From the NCBI GenBank assembly GCA_018242105.1, contig JAFECP010000034.1, positions 35,031-78,261 on the forward strand: a stretch of 43,231 nt of DNA, written 5' to 3'. The notes beneath the pieces were generated by a model. That model saw only the letters and a list, made by a program, of their open reading frames with translations, was not told the origin of the DNA and made no database searches. The DNA comes from Pseudomonadota bacterium (GTDB lineage Bacteria; Pseudomonadota; Alphaproteobacteria; Micropepsales; Micropepsaceae). The translations under genes and the position numbers were made by a program. Below, piece by piece: positions 33,891 through 42,762 of this stretch. Numbering within the stretch: the first letter of the stretch is position 1; each line of letters begins with the position of its first letter.

Positions 33891-35779
33891 TGAACTCGCC
33901 CGTGCAAGACCTGAAAGATTATCTGGCGGCGCAGGAGAAGAAGTCGCTGCTGCGCTTCCTCACCTGCGGCAGTGTGGATGACGGCAAGTCCACGCTCATC
34001 GGCCGCCTTCTCTACGACACCAAGCTTCTGTTTGAGGATCAGCTTTCCGCGCTGGAAAAGGATTCCAAGAAGCATGGCACCACGGGCGACGACATCGATT
34101 TCGCGCTGCTGGTGGACGGGCTGGAGGCCGAGCGCGAGCAGGGTATCACCATCGACGTCGCCTATCGCTTCTTCGCCACCGACAAGCGCAAATTCATCGT
34201 CGCCGATACGCCCGGCCATGAGCAATACACGCGCAACATGGCGACGGGCGCATCCAATTCGGAACTCGCGGTCATCCTGATCGATGCGCGCAAGGGCGTC
34301 CTTACGCAAACCCGCCGGCACGCTTATATCGCCTCGCTACTTGGCATCCGCCATGTCGTGCTGGCAGTGAACAAGATCGACCTGGTGGATTATTCGCAGG
34401 AGGTCTTTGACCGCATCGTCGCCGACTTCACGGCCTTCGCTGCCCAGCTCGGATTTGCCAGCCAGGTTCCGATTCCGCTTTCAGCCCGGTTCGGTGACAA
34501 CGTTATCGAGCGCAGTGCGAACATGCCCTGGTATGCGGGGTCGTCGCTGCTGGAGCATCTCGAAACAGTCGAGGTCGAAGCGGCGCTGGCCGAAAGGCCC
34601 TTCCGCCTGCCCGTCCAATGGGTGAACCGGCCAAATCTCGATTTCCGCGGCTTCTCCGGAACGGTCACGTCCGGCCGCATCCGGCCGCAGGACCCGGTCG
34701 TGGTGGCTGGCTCGGGCCGTACAAGCCGGATTGCGCGCATCGTCACAATGGACGGCGATCTGGACGAGGCCGTGGCCGGGCAGGCGGTGACCCTGACCCT
34801 CGCCGATGAGATCGATGTCTCGCGTGGCGATATTCTGGCCCCCGCCGCCCAGCGGCCGGAGGTGTCTGACCAATTCTCCGCACATCTTCTTTGGATGGCC
34901 GAAGATGAGATGCTTCCGGGGCGCCAGTATTTACTTAAAATTGGGACGCGAACACTTCCCGCCACCGTCACCGAGCTGAAGCACAAGATCGACGTGAACA
35001 CGCTCGATCATTCGGCCGCCAAGACCCTGGCGTTGAACGAAGTGGGATACGGCAATCTTTCGCTCGCTCAGCCCATCGCCTTCGATCCTTATGTGGAGAA
35101 CCGCGATACCGGCGGGTTCATTCTGATCGACCGCTTCAACAACAACACGGTCGGCGCCGGAATGATCGATTTTGGCTTGCGCCGCGCCACCAACGTGCAC
35201 TGGCAGGCGCTCGATGTGAACAAAACCGTTCGCGCCGAAGCCAAGTCGCAAAAGCCCGTCGTGCTTTGGTTCACGGGACTTTCCGGTTCGGGAAAGTCAA
35301 CGATCGCGAATCTCGTCGAACGCCAGTTGGTCGCGCAGGGACAGCACACCTATCTGCTCGATGGAGACAACGTCCGCCACGGACTCAACCGCGATCTCGG
35401 CTTCACCGATGCGGATCGCGTCGAGAACATTCGGCGTGTCGCCGAGGTCTCAAAGCTCTTCGTCGATTCGGGGCTAATCGTGCTCGTGTCCTTCATCTCC
35501 CCGTTCCGGTCCGAACGGCGGATGGCGCGCGAACTCTTGCAGCCTGGGGAGTTCGTCGAAGTATTCGTGGACACCCCCATAGAGGTCTGCATGCAGCGCG
35601 ATCCCAAGGGGCTCTACGAGAAGGCAAAAGCCGGGCAGATCAAGAACTTCACCGGCATCGACAGCCCTTACGAACGCCCGGAGGTCCCCGAAATCACGCT
35701 CGCCACAACGCAGTTCGAGGTAAATGCGTTGGCGGGGCAGGTGATGGACTACCTCCGGCAAATGGCCGTAATTCGCTAG
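33890..35779 (+). CDS. cysNC: Bifunctional sulfate adenylyltransferase large subunit / APS kinase (CysN-CysC)
   Basis: 629 residues in two parts. Residues 1 to about 445 are a GTPase of the EF-Tu type with P-loop GSVDDGKS (27-34), [32 protein letters not shown] and NKIDLVDY. From about 450 the APS kinase follows, with P-loop GLSGSGKST near 460-470, [17 protein letters not shown], and [20 protein letters not shown]. The first half drives APS formation with GTP hydrolysis; the second makes PAPS, the sulfate donor for sulfotransferases. The fused form (NodQ-like) is widespread in alphaproteobacteria. Last gene of the plus-strand run from 27413. A weak stem followed by a T-run lies at its stop codon (35774-35800). 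Confidence 0.95.
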   Translation: MNSPVQDLKDYLAAQEKKSLLRFLTCGSVDDGKSTLIGRLLYDTKLLFEDQLSALEKDSKKHGTTGDDIDFALLVDGLEAEREQGITIDVAYRFFATDKRKFIVADTPGHEQYTRNMATGASNSELAVILIDARKGVLTQTRRHAYIASLLGIRHVVLAVNKIDLVDYSQEVFDRIVADFTAFAAQLGFASQVPIPLSARFGDNVIERSANMPWYAGSSLLEHLETVEVEAALAERPFRLPVQWVNRPNLDFRGFSGTVTSGRIRPQDPVVVAGSGRTSRIARIVTMDGDLDEAVAGQAVTLTLADEIDVSRGDILAPAAQRPEVSDQFSAHLLWMAEDEMLPGRQYLLKIGTRTLPATVTELKHKIDVNTLDHSAAKTLALNEVGYGNLSLAQPIAFDPYVENRDTGGFILIDRFNNNTVGAGMIDFGLRRATNVHWQALDVNKTVRAEAKSQKPVVLWFTGLSGSGKSTIANLVERQLVAQGQHTYLLDGDNVRHGLNRDLGFTDADRVENIRRVAEVSKLFVDSGLIVLVSFISPFRSERRMARELLQPGEFVEVFVDTPIEVCMQRDPKGLYEKAKAGQIKNFTGIDSPYERPEVPEITLATTQFEVNALAGQVMDYLRQMAVIR

Positions 35780-35891
35780 TTAGCGAGCGTTAATTTTTGT
35801 CCAGTTGAAATCGATGAGGATTGTTATAACGTTCTTGGCGACGAGCCCGGGGAACCGGCCTCAAGGAGATACGTTTTCGACCTGATTGTCG

Positions 35892-35925
35892 CTTTTCTAT
35901 CTGTGGCCTGAAGGCCACAGAAAAG
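35892..35925. repeat. Strong stem-loop upstream of the small secreted protein gene
   Basis: ctgtggcc (35901-35908) and ggccacag (35913-35920) form a perfect 8-bp stem with loop tgaa. It can be lengthened by ctttt/aaaag (35892-35896 and 35921-35925) across a bulge. No T-run follows on either strand. It sits in the 254-base gap between cysNC and the small gene, upstream of the candidate promoter. It may protect or end the cysNC mRNA, or bind a protein. Confidence 0.55.
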
Positions 35926-35968
35926 GGACAAGAAGAGGCGGAAATCAAGCAAAACTGGTCTACGTTAA

Positions 35969-35997
35969 TTGACAGCCTGTATGGTGTCAGGCATAGA
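35969..35997 (+). promoter_or_regulatory. Candidate promoter of the small secreted protein gene
   Basis: A perfect TTGACA (35969-35974) is followed after exactly 17 bases by catagA (35992-35997), a weak -10 matching three of six positions. The predicted transcript start near 36004 leaves a leader of about 30 bases that contains the strong AGGAGG at 36021-36026. Confidence 0.5.
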
Positions 35998-36033
35998 TCA
36001 GCCCATCGTTGAGGCGAGTCAGGAGGAATTCTT

Positions 36034-36294
36034 ATGTTTCGGAAGTGGGGAACTGCAGTTGTTGCCGCGGCAATGATTGTTTCGGGGACGACGGCTGCTT
36101 TTGGGGGTACTGACGCCCAACGCGGCCCGCTGGCTCCTGGCGGCTCTGCCGGCGTGAAGCAGGCTCAGATGTGGAATGACAACACGCTGCTCATCGTTTT
36201 GGGTGTGGGCGTTGTTGTCGGTGGTATTGCGCTTGTCGCGAGCGGCAGCAGCAATGGCCATCCGTCCACGACGACGACCGGCCCGGTCCCGTAG
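36034..36294 (+). CDS. Small exported protein with signal peptide and one transmembrane helix, unknown function
   Basis: 86 residues. Positions 1-24 look like a signal peptide (two basic residues, then AVVAAAMIVSGTTAAFG). A short Gly/Pro/Ala-rich stretch with QAQMWNDN follows, then a hydrophobic helix at about 51-69 (TLLIVLGVGVVVGGIALVA). The polar tail is rich in Ser and Thr and ends SSNGHPSTTTTGPVP. If the first segment is cleaved, the mature protein is about 60 residues with one anchor. An ideal AGGAGG lies seven bases before the ATG, with a TTGACA-type promoter upstream and a GNRA-loop terminator downstream, so this is a separate, probably well-expressed unit. I do not recognise a named family. 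Similar small Gly- and Ser-tailed membrane proteins occur beside exopolysaccharide genes. A role in export or as a surface peptide is only inference. Confidence 0.8.
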   Translation: MFRKWGTAVVAAAMIVSGTTAAFGGTDAQRGPLAPGGSAGVKQAQMWNDNTLLIVLGVGVVVGGIALVASGSSNGHPSTTTTGPVP

Positions 36295-36317
36295 TATTAC
36301 GAACAGTTTCTGTGTGT

Positions 36318-36356
36318 GGAGAAATCCCTGCAAAGGGATTTCTCCATGTGCTTTTT
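36318..36356 (+). terminator. Strong Rho-independent terminator after the small protein gene
   Basis: ggagaaatccc (36318-36328) pairs perfectly with gggatttctcc (36335-36345). The inner T-A pair leaves a GCAA tetraloop, and a run of five T (36352-36356) follows. It begins 24 bases after the stop codon. The reverse strand lacks a T-run after the hairpin, so it acts only on the plus strand. Confidence 0.88.
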
Positions 36357-36395
36357 GAACTGCGTATTTTATGAATCCGTTTTTTTGATCGGCGC

Positions 36396-37712
36396 TCAGC
36401 GATGGGCGCTTTTTGTTTTGCGGCCGACGCTCACATAAGTGAAGCCTGCTTCAGCCATTTGGTCCGCGCGATAGATATTTCTTAGATCGATCATCAAAGG
36501 CGTCTTCAGAAGGGCTTTAACCTGCTGGAGATCGAGCGCGCGGAATTCGTTCCACTCCGTCAGGATCAGCATGCCATCGGCATCCTTTAGCGTCTCGTAG
36601 GCGCTGGCGCAGGTCTCAATCTGCATCACTTTGCGCGCTTCCTCAGCGCCTTCGGGATCGTATGCGCGGATGCGTGCGCCTTTCGCCTGCAGATGCGGCA
36701 CTATGACGAGACTCGGTGCGTCGCGCATGTCGTCGGTGTTGGGCTTAAAGGTGAGCCCCAGAACAGCAATGGTCTTTCCGGCGACGCTGCCAAAGGCGGC
36801 TTCGACCTTTTCGGCCATTTCAAGCTTGCGCCGATCATTGACCGCAACCACGGCCTCGACGATCCGCGTCGGTGCGCCAACCTCCTGCGAGGTCTTCAGG
36901 AGCGCCAGCGTATCCTTGGGAAAGCATGAGCCGCCGAAGCCGGGTCCGGCGTGCAAAAACTTGTTGCCGATACGGCCATCCAGCCCCATGCCGCGCGCCA
37001 CATCCTGCACGTCGGCGCCCACCTTCTCGCAGATGTTGGCCATCTCATTGATGAACGTGATCTTCGTCGCGAGAAAGGCATTGGCAGCGTATTTGATGAG
37101 CTCGCTGCTTTCGCGGGAAGTGAAGAGAAGCGGTGTTTCGTTGAGATAGAGCGGGCGATAGATTTCCGTCAGCACCTCACGCGCGCGCTCCGAATCGCAG
37201 CCCACCACCACCCGATCCGGGCGGCGAAAATCTTCTATCGCCGATCCTTCACGCAGGAATTCCGGATTGGAAACGACATCGCATTGCGCGTCCGGCCGTG
37301 CCTTGCGGATTACGTCTTCCACCTTGCGGCTGGTTCCGACGGGAACCGTCGATTTGGTGATGACGACCGTGTAGCCGTCCATCGCTCTGGCAACTTCTTC
37401 TGCTGCCGCAAACACAAAGCTCAGATCGGCATGGCCATCGCCGCGGCGGCTGGGTGTACCCACCGCGATAAACACTGCGTCCGCTCCCTTCACGGCATCG
37501 GCCAGCGTGTTGGTAAAGGTCAGGCGCCCGGCCTTTACATTGGCGGCGACAACTTCATCCAGCCCTGGCTCGAAGATCGGAATTTTCCCCGCCTTCAGAG
37601 CCGCGATCTTGTCGGCGGCCTTGTCCACGCAGACCACGTTGTGGCCGAACTCCGAGAGGCAGGCGCCCGAAACCAGGCCCACATACCCCGTACCGATCAT
37701 GGCCACGCGCAT
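36396..37712 (-). CDS. ugd: UDP-glucose 6-dehydrogenase
   Basis: 438 residues from the ATG at 37712, which has AAGGAG just upstream and gives the normal N-terminus MRVAMIGTGYVGLVSGACL; the longer frame from 37763 adds residues with no family support. Other marks: VFIAVGTPSRRGDGHADLSF, TKSTVPVGTSRKVEDVIRK, SNPEFLREGSAIEDF, catalytic Cys263 in GPGFGGSCFPKDTLALL, and GLTFKPNTDDMRDAPSLVI. It oxidises UDP-glucose to UDP-glucuronate with two NAD+. The product can feed the epimerase at 40566 and the uronic acids that AsnB-type enzymes might amidate. Monocistronic; it diverges from galE with about 130 bases between the starts. Confidence 0.95.
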   Translation of the reverse strand: MRVAMIGTGYVGLVSGACLSEFGHNVVCVDKAADKIAALKAGKIPIFEPGLDEVVAANVKAGRLTFTNTLADAVKGADAVFIAVGTPSRRGDGHADLSFVFAAAEEVARAMDGYTVVITKSTVPVGTSRKVEDVIRKARPDAQCDVVSNPEFLREGSAIEDFRRPDRVVVGCDSERAREVLTEIYRPLYLNETPLLFTSRESSELIKYAANAFLATKITFINEMANICEKVGADVQDVARGMGLDGRIGNKFLHAGPGFGGSCFPKDTLALLKTSQEVGAPTRIVEAVVAVNDRRKLEMAEKVEAAFGSVAGKTIAVLGLTFKPNTDDMRDAPSLVIVPHLQAKGARIRAYDPEGAEEARKVMQIETCASAYETLKDADGMLILTEWNEFRALDLQQVKALLKTPLMIDLRNIYRADQMAEAGFTYVSVGRKTKSAHR

Positions 37713-37842
37713 TGCGGTTCTCCTTGCTGCGCCGCTTTTCGCCCGCCACACCCCCCGGTTCAAGCCAAATTCGCCCCGGATTTACCCGGCTTACAGGAAA
37801 GCGGGGCTATGCTGGATAAGGAAAAAAAGTGAAATTCCCCTC

Positions 37843-38832
37843 ATGTCCATCCTTGTCACCGGCGGCGCGGGTTATATCGGCAGCCATATGGTCTATGCCC
37901 TTACCGATGCGGGCAGGGACGTGGTTGTTCTGGACAACCTGAGCACCGGAGCGCGGGGGCTGGTCTCCGATGCCGCCCGGTTTGTCGAGGGCGATGCCGG
38001 AAACGTCGCGCTCGTGACGGGCCTGATTGCCAAGCATGGCGTCGAGACGATCATCCACTTCGCCGGCTCGATCGTGGTGCCGGATTCGGTCGCCGATCCA
38101 CTCGCTTACTATGCGAACAACACGGTCGTCGCGCGGAGCCTGATCGAGGCGGCGGTGAAGGGTGGTGTAAAAAATTTCATCTTCTCGTCCACTGCCACCG
38201 TCTACGCCGGTGAATCGGCAGATCCGTTATCCGAAACCTTGCCGACCGGCCCGGTCAGTCCTTATGGCCGTTCGAAACTGATGACGGAATGGATGCTGGA
38301 AGATTGCGCGCGCGCGTATGATTTCCGGTATGTCGCCTTGCGCTATTTCAACGTCGCTGGCGCCGATGCGAAGGGCCGTACCGGTCAGTCCAGTCCCAGA
38401 GCCACGCATCTGATCAAACGGGCCTCGCAGGTGGCGCTGGGCCGTGTGGCGCATCTGGATATTTTCGGTACGGACTATCCCACCGCGGATGGGACGGGCG
38501 TGCGCGACTACATTCACGTCAGTGACCTCGTCGATGCGCACGCACGCGCGCTGGACTATCTTCGCGAGGGTGGACCCGCCGCGGTTATGAATTGCGGTTA
38601 TGGCCACGGCGCGTCTGTGCGCGACGTGATCGCTTCCATGGAGCGCGTGACGGGGCGGCCTCTACCCGTAAAGGAAGGCCCGCGCCGTGCCGGCGATCCG
38701 CCTTGGCTCGTCGCCGATGCGCGCAAGGTCCGCGATGTGCTGGGTTGGCGACCCCAACACGACGACTTGGACAAGATCGTCCGCTCCGCCTATGCGTGGG
38801 AGCAGCGGCTAAACAGCGTGGGCCACAATTAG
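37843..38832 (+). CDS. galE: UDP-glucose 4-epimerase
   Basis: 329 residues from the ATG at 37843; the open frame extends far upstream through the antisense of ugd, but the canonical GalE N-terminus MSILVTGGAGYIGSHMVYAL fixes the start. HFAGSIVVPDSVADPLAYY (His-Phe-Ala-Gly), SSTATVYAG and the catalytic YGRSK (Tyr141, Lys145) follow. RYFNVAGADAKGRTGQSSP and RDYIHVSDLVDAH are typical GalE segments. It interconverts UDP-Glc and UDP-Gal (possibly also the GlcNAc forms) with bound NAD+. The ribosome binding site is weak. Convergent with the IalB-like gene, 19 bases apart. Confidence 0.93.
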   Translation: MSILVTGGAGYIGSHMVYALTDAGRDVVVLDNLSTGARGLVSDAARFVEGDAGNVALVTGLIAKHGVETIIHFAGSIVVPDSVADPLAYYANNTVVARSLIEAAVKGGVKNFIFSSTATVYAGESADPLSETLPTGPVSPYGRSKLMTEWMLEDCARAYDFRYVALRYFNVAGADAKGRTGQSSPRATHLIKRASQVALGRVAHLDIFGTDYPTADGTGVRDYIHVSDLVDAHARALDYLREGGPAAVMNCGYGHGASVRDVIASMERVTGRPLPVKEGPRRAGDPPWLVADARKVRDVLGWRPQHDDLDKIVRSAYAWEQRLNSVGHN

Positions 38833-38851
38833 GAGAGCAAAAGCTCGAACC

Positions 38852-39436
38852 CTATTTCTCGGCGCGCCGCATAGCTTCGATCGCGGACGAAAGGCCGACA
38901 AACGGCACCGGAACACCGCTTCTCTTGCCGTTGGCGTCGGGTGGGAAAAACAACGCTGCGGACGGCACGGAGAGTAGGTCGGCTTCGCCCTGGGGCGCCA
39001 GCGTCGCGGCTGCGGCGCATTCGGTCTTCTTGCAGATGGAGATCGGAAGCCTCAGCAGCTTCTTGCCGGCCTGCAGGTCCATTTCATCGCCCTGTTTGAC
39101 GATGGGCGGCACCACGACGATCGCGACCAGATGCTGGGCGGGTCCCTGGGCCCGGAAGGTCAGGACCAGAACCACCTGCTTGGCGTTTTCCTTGCGATGA
39201 TAAATCAGGCTGAGCTGGCAGCGGCCGAGGCTCTTGTCGCTCGTCACCTTTGGGCCCGGCTTGCAGATCAGGAGCCACGGGCCGATCGGCTTTGTGCCGA
39301 CAAAGCCCGGCGCGACGTCTGCGGCGCTCGACATCGGGTTTTCCATGCCAAGTTTCGGCGGATAGTAGTGCGCCAAGGCGAAGAGCCCAGCGATCAACGC
39401 CACGGCTAAGACCGCGCCGACAATCATATTCCGCAT
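38852..39436 (-). CDS. Invasion associated locus B (IalB) family protein
   Basis: 194 residues. An N-terminal hydrophobic segment at about 4-24 (MIVGAVLAVALIAGLFALAH) is a membrane anchor or uncleaved signal. The IalB-type domain follows: GPWLLICKPGPKV, then GRCQLSLIYHR, VLVLTFRA, AIVVVPPIVKQGDEMDLQAG, LRLPISICKKTECAAAATL and a C-terminal VPVPFVGLSSAIEAM. The four cysteines in W-x-x-x-C, R-C, and S-I-C-x-x-x-x-C fit the disulfide-bonded periplasmic fold of this family, common in alphaproteobacteria. In Bartonella IalB is linked to red-cell invasion; here the role is unknown and the name should not be read as evidence of virulence. Single gene, unrelated to sugar metabolism by sequence. Confidence 0.85.
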   Translation of the reverse strand: MRNMIVGAVLAVALIAGLFALAHYYPPKLGMENPMSSAADVAPGFVGTKPIGPWLLICKPGPKVTSDKSLGRCQLSLIYHRKENAKQVVLVLTFRAQGPAQHLVAIVVVPPIVKQGDEMDLQAGKKLLRLPISICKKTECAAAATLAPQGEADLLSVPSAALFFPPDANGKRSGVPVPFVGLSSAIEAMRRAEK

Positions 39437-39585
39437 GAAGATGTCCCCGACAGATGGTGGCAGGCTGATTAAACCAGCCGTCGGGGCCGCGCAACGGGTC
39501 CGCGGCCTTTTAGAGCGGTCTGGTTAAGCGCCCATTGGACACGGTGCGCGTTCTGCGGGCGGGGCGTCCCTTTTTGGGGGGACGG

Positions 39586-40467
39586 TCAGGCCTTAACCCC
39601 ACCCAGCACTTTTTTCAGAGCCGGCGCGATGTCAGGGCGCGAAAGGCCGACTGCAATGTTGGCCTGCAGGAAACCGACCTTGTCGCCGCAGTCGTAACGC
39701 GCGCAGTTCGTCTTTACCGCATGGAAGGGTAGGCGGCCGATCAGCCGCTGCATGGAATCGGTAAGCTGGATTTCGCCGCCGGCGCCTTTTTCCTTCTTGT
39801 CGAGTTCGAGAAAGATTTCCGGCGGAAGGATGTAGCGGCCGACAATGCATAGCCGCGAAGGGGCTTTCTCCGTCTTGGGCTTTTCGACCATGCCTTTGAC
39901 CTCGGTGACGTTGCCTCTGGTCGCGCCGGGCGCCACCACGCCGTAGCGATGCACTTCCTCCAGCGGCTTCTCTTCGGCAGCGATGACCGCGCCGCCACCC
40001 ACTTCATTGTAGGCTTGCACCATCTGCTTCAGCGCGCCCGGCTTGCCGACCAGAAGATCGTCCGGCAGCAAAACCGCAAACGGTTCGTTGCCGATAAAGT
40101 GGCGCGCACACCACACGGCGTGACCAAGACCAAGCGGCTTCTGCTGACGCGTGAAACTGACCGAACCGGATTTGGGAAGACTCTCCAGAAGAGAATCCAG
40201 CTCCTTTGTTTTCTCGCGCTCCTTAAGCAGCGCTTCCAGCTCGTAGGCGTGATCGAAATGGTCTTCGATGATGTTCTTGCCGCGGCCCGTCACGAAAACG
40301 AACTGCTCAATCCCCGCTTCGCGTGCTTCCTCAACCGCGTATTGCACGACCGGCTTATCCACGACCGGCAACATCTCTTTGGGGACAGCCTTGGTGGCGG
40401 GAAGAAACCGGGTGCCCATGCCCGCGACGGGCAAGACGGCTTTTCGGATGGGGGCTGGCTTTGTCAT
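39586..40467 (-). CDS. galU: UTP-glucose-1-phosphate uridylyltransferase
   Basis: 293 residues, a normal length. KAVLPVAGMGTRFLPATKAV with the nucleotide-binding G-x-G-T-R, then PKEMLPVVDKPVVQYAVEEA, FVTGRGKNIIEDHFD, FAVLLPDDLLVGKP, EVKGMVEKP and GRYILPPEIF are all classic GalU/ExoN segments. It makes UDP-glucose, the entry point for the Ugd, GalE and epimerase products encoded nearby. Single gene on the minus strand, divergent from the epimerase at 40566 with about 98 bases between starts. Confidence 0.95.
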   Translation of the reverse strand: MTKPAPIRKAVLPVAGMGTRFLPATKAVPKEMLPVVDKPVVQYAVEEAREAGIEQFVFVTGRGKNIIEDHFDHAYELEALLKEREKTKELDSLLESLPKSGSVSFTRQQKPLGLGHAVWCARHFIGNEPFAVLLPDDLLVGKPGALKQMVQAYNEVGGGAVIAAEEKPLEEVHRYGVVAPGATRGNVTEVKGMVEKPKTEKAPSRLCIVGRYILPPEIFLELDKKEKGAGGEIQLTDSMQRLIGRLPFHAVKTNCARYDCGDKVGFLQANIAVGLSRPDIAPALKKVLGGVKA

Positions 40468-40565
40468 GCGACCAAACGTGTTGTGGGGTGGCCCGTCTTA
40501 TTTGCATGAGGAACGCTGGCGCGTCCACTTGATGTGGCCGGTTTTCGGCCCTAAGCCTTGGAACC

Positions 40566-41543
40566 ATGCGGATATTTCTTACCGGCGGGGCTGGGTTCAT
40601 CGGGTTTCACGCAGCGCGCGCGCTGCTGGGCCATAATCATTCTGTGACTGCGATCGACGACCTCAATCCCTACTACGATCCCGCATTGAAGCGCGCGCGT
40701 TTGAAAGAGCTGGAAGGCAGCAAGAACTTTCGGTTCTCGCAAGGCGATATTGCCGAACCCGGCGCGCTCGTAAGGGCTGGCGGGGACGAACCCTACGACG
40801 TCGTGCTGCATCTCGCCGCGCAGGCCGGCGTGCGTTACGCGCTGACCGATCCGGCGGCCTATACGCGCGCCAATCTTGTCGGCCATCACAACATGCTGGA
40901 ATTTGCGCGCGGCATGACCGGGCTCCAGCAACTCATCTATGCGTCGTCCAGTTCGGTCTATGGCAACGACACGCAGGCGCCTTATTCGGAAACCGCACGC
41001 GCGGATCATCCGGTATCGTATTACGGCGCCACGAAGCGTGCGGGCGAGCTGCTCTCTTATTCTTATGCGGAGTTATACGGCCTTCGGCAGACCGGTCTTC
41101 GCTTCTTCACCGTGTATGGCCCGTGGGGCAGGCCGGACATGGCGTACTGGCTTTTCACCGATGCCATCCTGAACGGCCGTCCCGTTCCGGTATTCGGTGG
41201 CGGCAAGCTTCGGCGTGATTTCACCTATATCGGCGACATCGTCGCGGCACTGGTGCGCATCGTCGAGACACCCTTCAAGAGCGATGTGGGACAGGCACCT
41301 CATCGAATCTACAATCTGGGCAACAGCCACCCCGAAGAGGTTTCGACCCTCATCCGCCTCATCGAACAGGCGACGGGCAAGACGGCCAAAATCGAGGATG
41401 CGAAGGGCCCGCAGGGCGATGTTCACGAAACCTATGCGGACATTGCCAAAGCGGCACAGGATTTCGGTTTTGTCCCCAAGATTCCGCTCGCCGAGGGCAT
41501 TCCGCGCTTTGTGGAGTGGTACCGGAAATATCATCGTATCTAA
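40566..41543 (+). CDS. NAD-dependent epimerase, probable UDP-glucuronate 4-epimerase
   Basis: 325 residues. FLTGGAGFIGFHAARALL, IDDLNPYYDPALKRARL (the D-x-x-N-x-Y-Y-D-x-x-L-K segment seen in UDP-glucuronate epimerases), LHLAAQAGVRYALTDPAAYT, SSSSVYGNDTQAPYSE, catalytic YGATK (Tyr153, Lys157), GLRFFTVYGPWGRPDMAYW and RDFTYIGDIV. These match the LspL/CapI/GAE group, which makes UDP-galacturonate from UDP-glucuronate. The substrate would come from the Ugd enzyme at 36396. About 20 bases separate it from the TPR gene downstream. Confidence 0.9.
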   Translation: MRIFLTGGAGFIGFHAARALLGHNHSVTAIDDLNPYYDPALKRARLKELEGSKNFRFSQGDIAEPGALVRAGGDEPYDVVLHLAAQAGVRYALTDPAAYTRANLVGHHNMLEFARGMTGLQQLIYASSSSVYGNDTQAPYSETARADHPVSYYGATKRAGELLSYSYAELYGLRQTGLRFFTVYGPWGRPDMAYWLFTDAILNGRPVPVFGGGKLRRDFTYIGDIVAALVRIVETPFKSDVGQAPHRIYNLGNSHPEEVSTLIRLIEQATGKTAKIEDAKGPQGDVHETYADIAKAAQDFGFVPKIPLAEGIPRFVEWYRKYHRI

Positions 41544-41565
41544 TTGATATTGCCGGAGTCTTGGC

Positions 41566-42699
41566 TTGCGCCTGGGGCTGTTCATTCGGGGAAGCGTGGT
41601 TGCGTTGGTGCTGATGGCGCCGGCTATGGCCGACGATGCGCCGTCCCTGATCGCAATCGCGGCCGCCTTGCGCGCGGGGCAGGCTCAGGACGCCGAAGCT
41701 ATGGCGACACAAATGCTGGCCGCGAACGATCCGGTGCCGTTGAACAACGCCTATGTGTATCTCGACCGCGGTTTGGCACGCGAACAACTGCACAAGCGTG
41801 CGGATGCTGTGAAGGATTTTACGGTCGCCATCGATTCCAAGACCTTGCCGCGCGGCGATCTGGCGCGCGCATTGTTCGATCGCGGCGTCGTGCTGGACGA
41901 ACTCGGCCGCACGGAAGACGCGATCGCGGATTACTCGCATGCGATCTCGCTGGTTCCGCGCTACGCGACCGCGCTGAACAATCGTGGCAACGCCTATCGG
42001 CGCACGGGCCGCTTTGCGCTGGCGCGCACCGACTATCAGGCGGCACTGGCAGCCGGAGACGACGAACCGGAATATCCGCTCTACGGATTGGGCCGCATTG
42101 CGGAGGCGCAGGGCGACCCCACGATGGCCAAGGCATTCTATCAGCGCGCGCTTGCCGCCAATGGACAATTCACACCGGCCACACAACGCATGGCATCGCT
42201 CGGGGCCATTGGAAACACTTACGCCTTGCGCAAACCTGGCTCTGCGGATGCTCCGCCTGCGGTTGCGCGTCGCGAGCCAAAGCAGCCAGAGGCAGCGCCG
42301 GTTGCAACAGCGAGCGTTGACGGCACATCGGACGATCTGGTGTTGCGGCCCGCCATTCTCGATCTGAAAAAGAGAAAAGCTCCGGCACACGATGCCGCGA
42401 TGCATGTTGCATCCTTTGTCCCGCCGGAACCTTCCGCTGGGGTAGTGGGAAACAGCGGAGATATGGTTCAGCTCGGCGCGTGGCGCGATCAGGGCGATGC
42501 GGCGCTGGGCTGGGATAAGCTGGCGGCGCAAGCCGGAACACTTCTGAGCGGTGCGACGCCACGCATCGTCGAAGCCGATGTGCCGGGCAAAGGTCATTTC
42601 TGGCGCCTGCGAACGCAAGCGCCGTCCGGCGTCAGCGCCGCCGATTTCTGCACGCAGCTCCACACCAAAGGTTTGAGTTGCATCGCCGCCAAATCGTGA
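41566..42699 (+). CDS. TPR-repeat protein with C-terminal SPOR domain
   Basis: 377 residues from a TTG start with GGAG seven bases upstream; no ATG fits. An N-terminal signal peptide (LFIRGSVVALVLMAPAMA) indicates export to the periplasm. TPR helices cover about 25-215, including YVYLDRGLAREQLHKRADAV, ALFDRGVVLDELGRTEDAIA, ALNNRGNAYRRTGRFALART and YGLGRIAEAQGD. A low-complexity Pro/Ala/Arg linker follows, and the last ~80 residues (from MVQLGAWRDQGDAALGWDKL through GHFWRLRTQAPSG to AADFCTQL) look like a SPOR domain, which binds denuded peptidoglycan. It probably acts as a periplasmic scaffold at the septum or envelope. A link to polysaccharide export is possible from position only. Confidence 0.8.
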   Translation: MRLGLFIRGSVVALVLMAPAMADDAPSLIAIAAALRAGQAQDAEAMATQMLAANDPVPLNNAYVYLDRGLAREQLHKRADAVKDFTVAIDSKTLPRGDLARALFDRGVVLDELGRTEDAIADYSHAISLVPRYATALNNRGNAYRRTGRFALARTDYQAALAAGDDEPEYPLYGLGRIAEAQGDPTMAKAFYQRALAANGQFTPATQRMASLGAIGNTYALRKPGSADAPPAVARREPKQPEAAPVATASVDGTSDDLVLRPAILDLKKRKAPAHDAAMHVASFVPPEPSAGVVGNSGDMVQLGAWRDQGDAALGWDKLAAQAGTLLSGATPRIVEADVPGKGHFWRLRTQAPSGVSAADFCTQLHTKGLSCIAAKS

Positions 42700-42762
42700 G
42701 CGTTGCCTGATCTTGCCAAAGCTGGTTTCCTCGACGGCGATCGGACATCGCAGGGCAAAGAT

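Noticed and set aside
35774..35800. Small stem cgcta/tagcg at the cysNC stop codon with a T-run some bases later
   Set aside because: Only five base pairs with a two-base loop, and the T-run starts 8 bases after the stem; too weak.
39565..39584. Hairpin cgtccc/gggacg just downstream of galU
   Set aside because: The T-run is in the loop and none follows the stem in the galU direction; not counted as a terminator.
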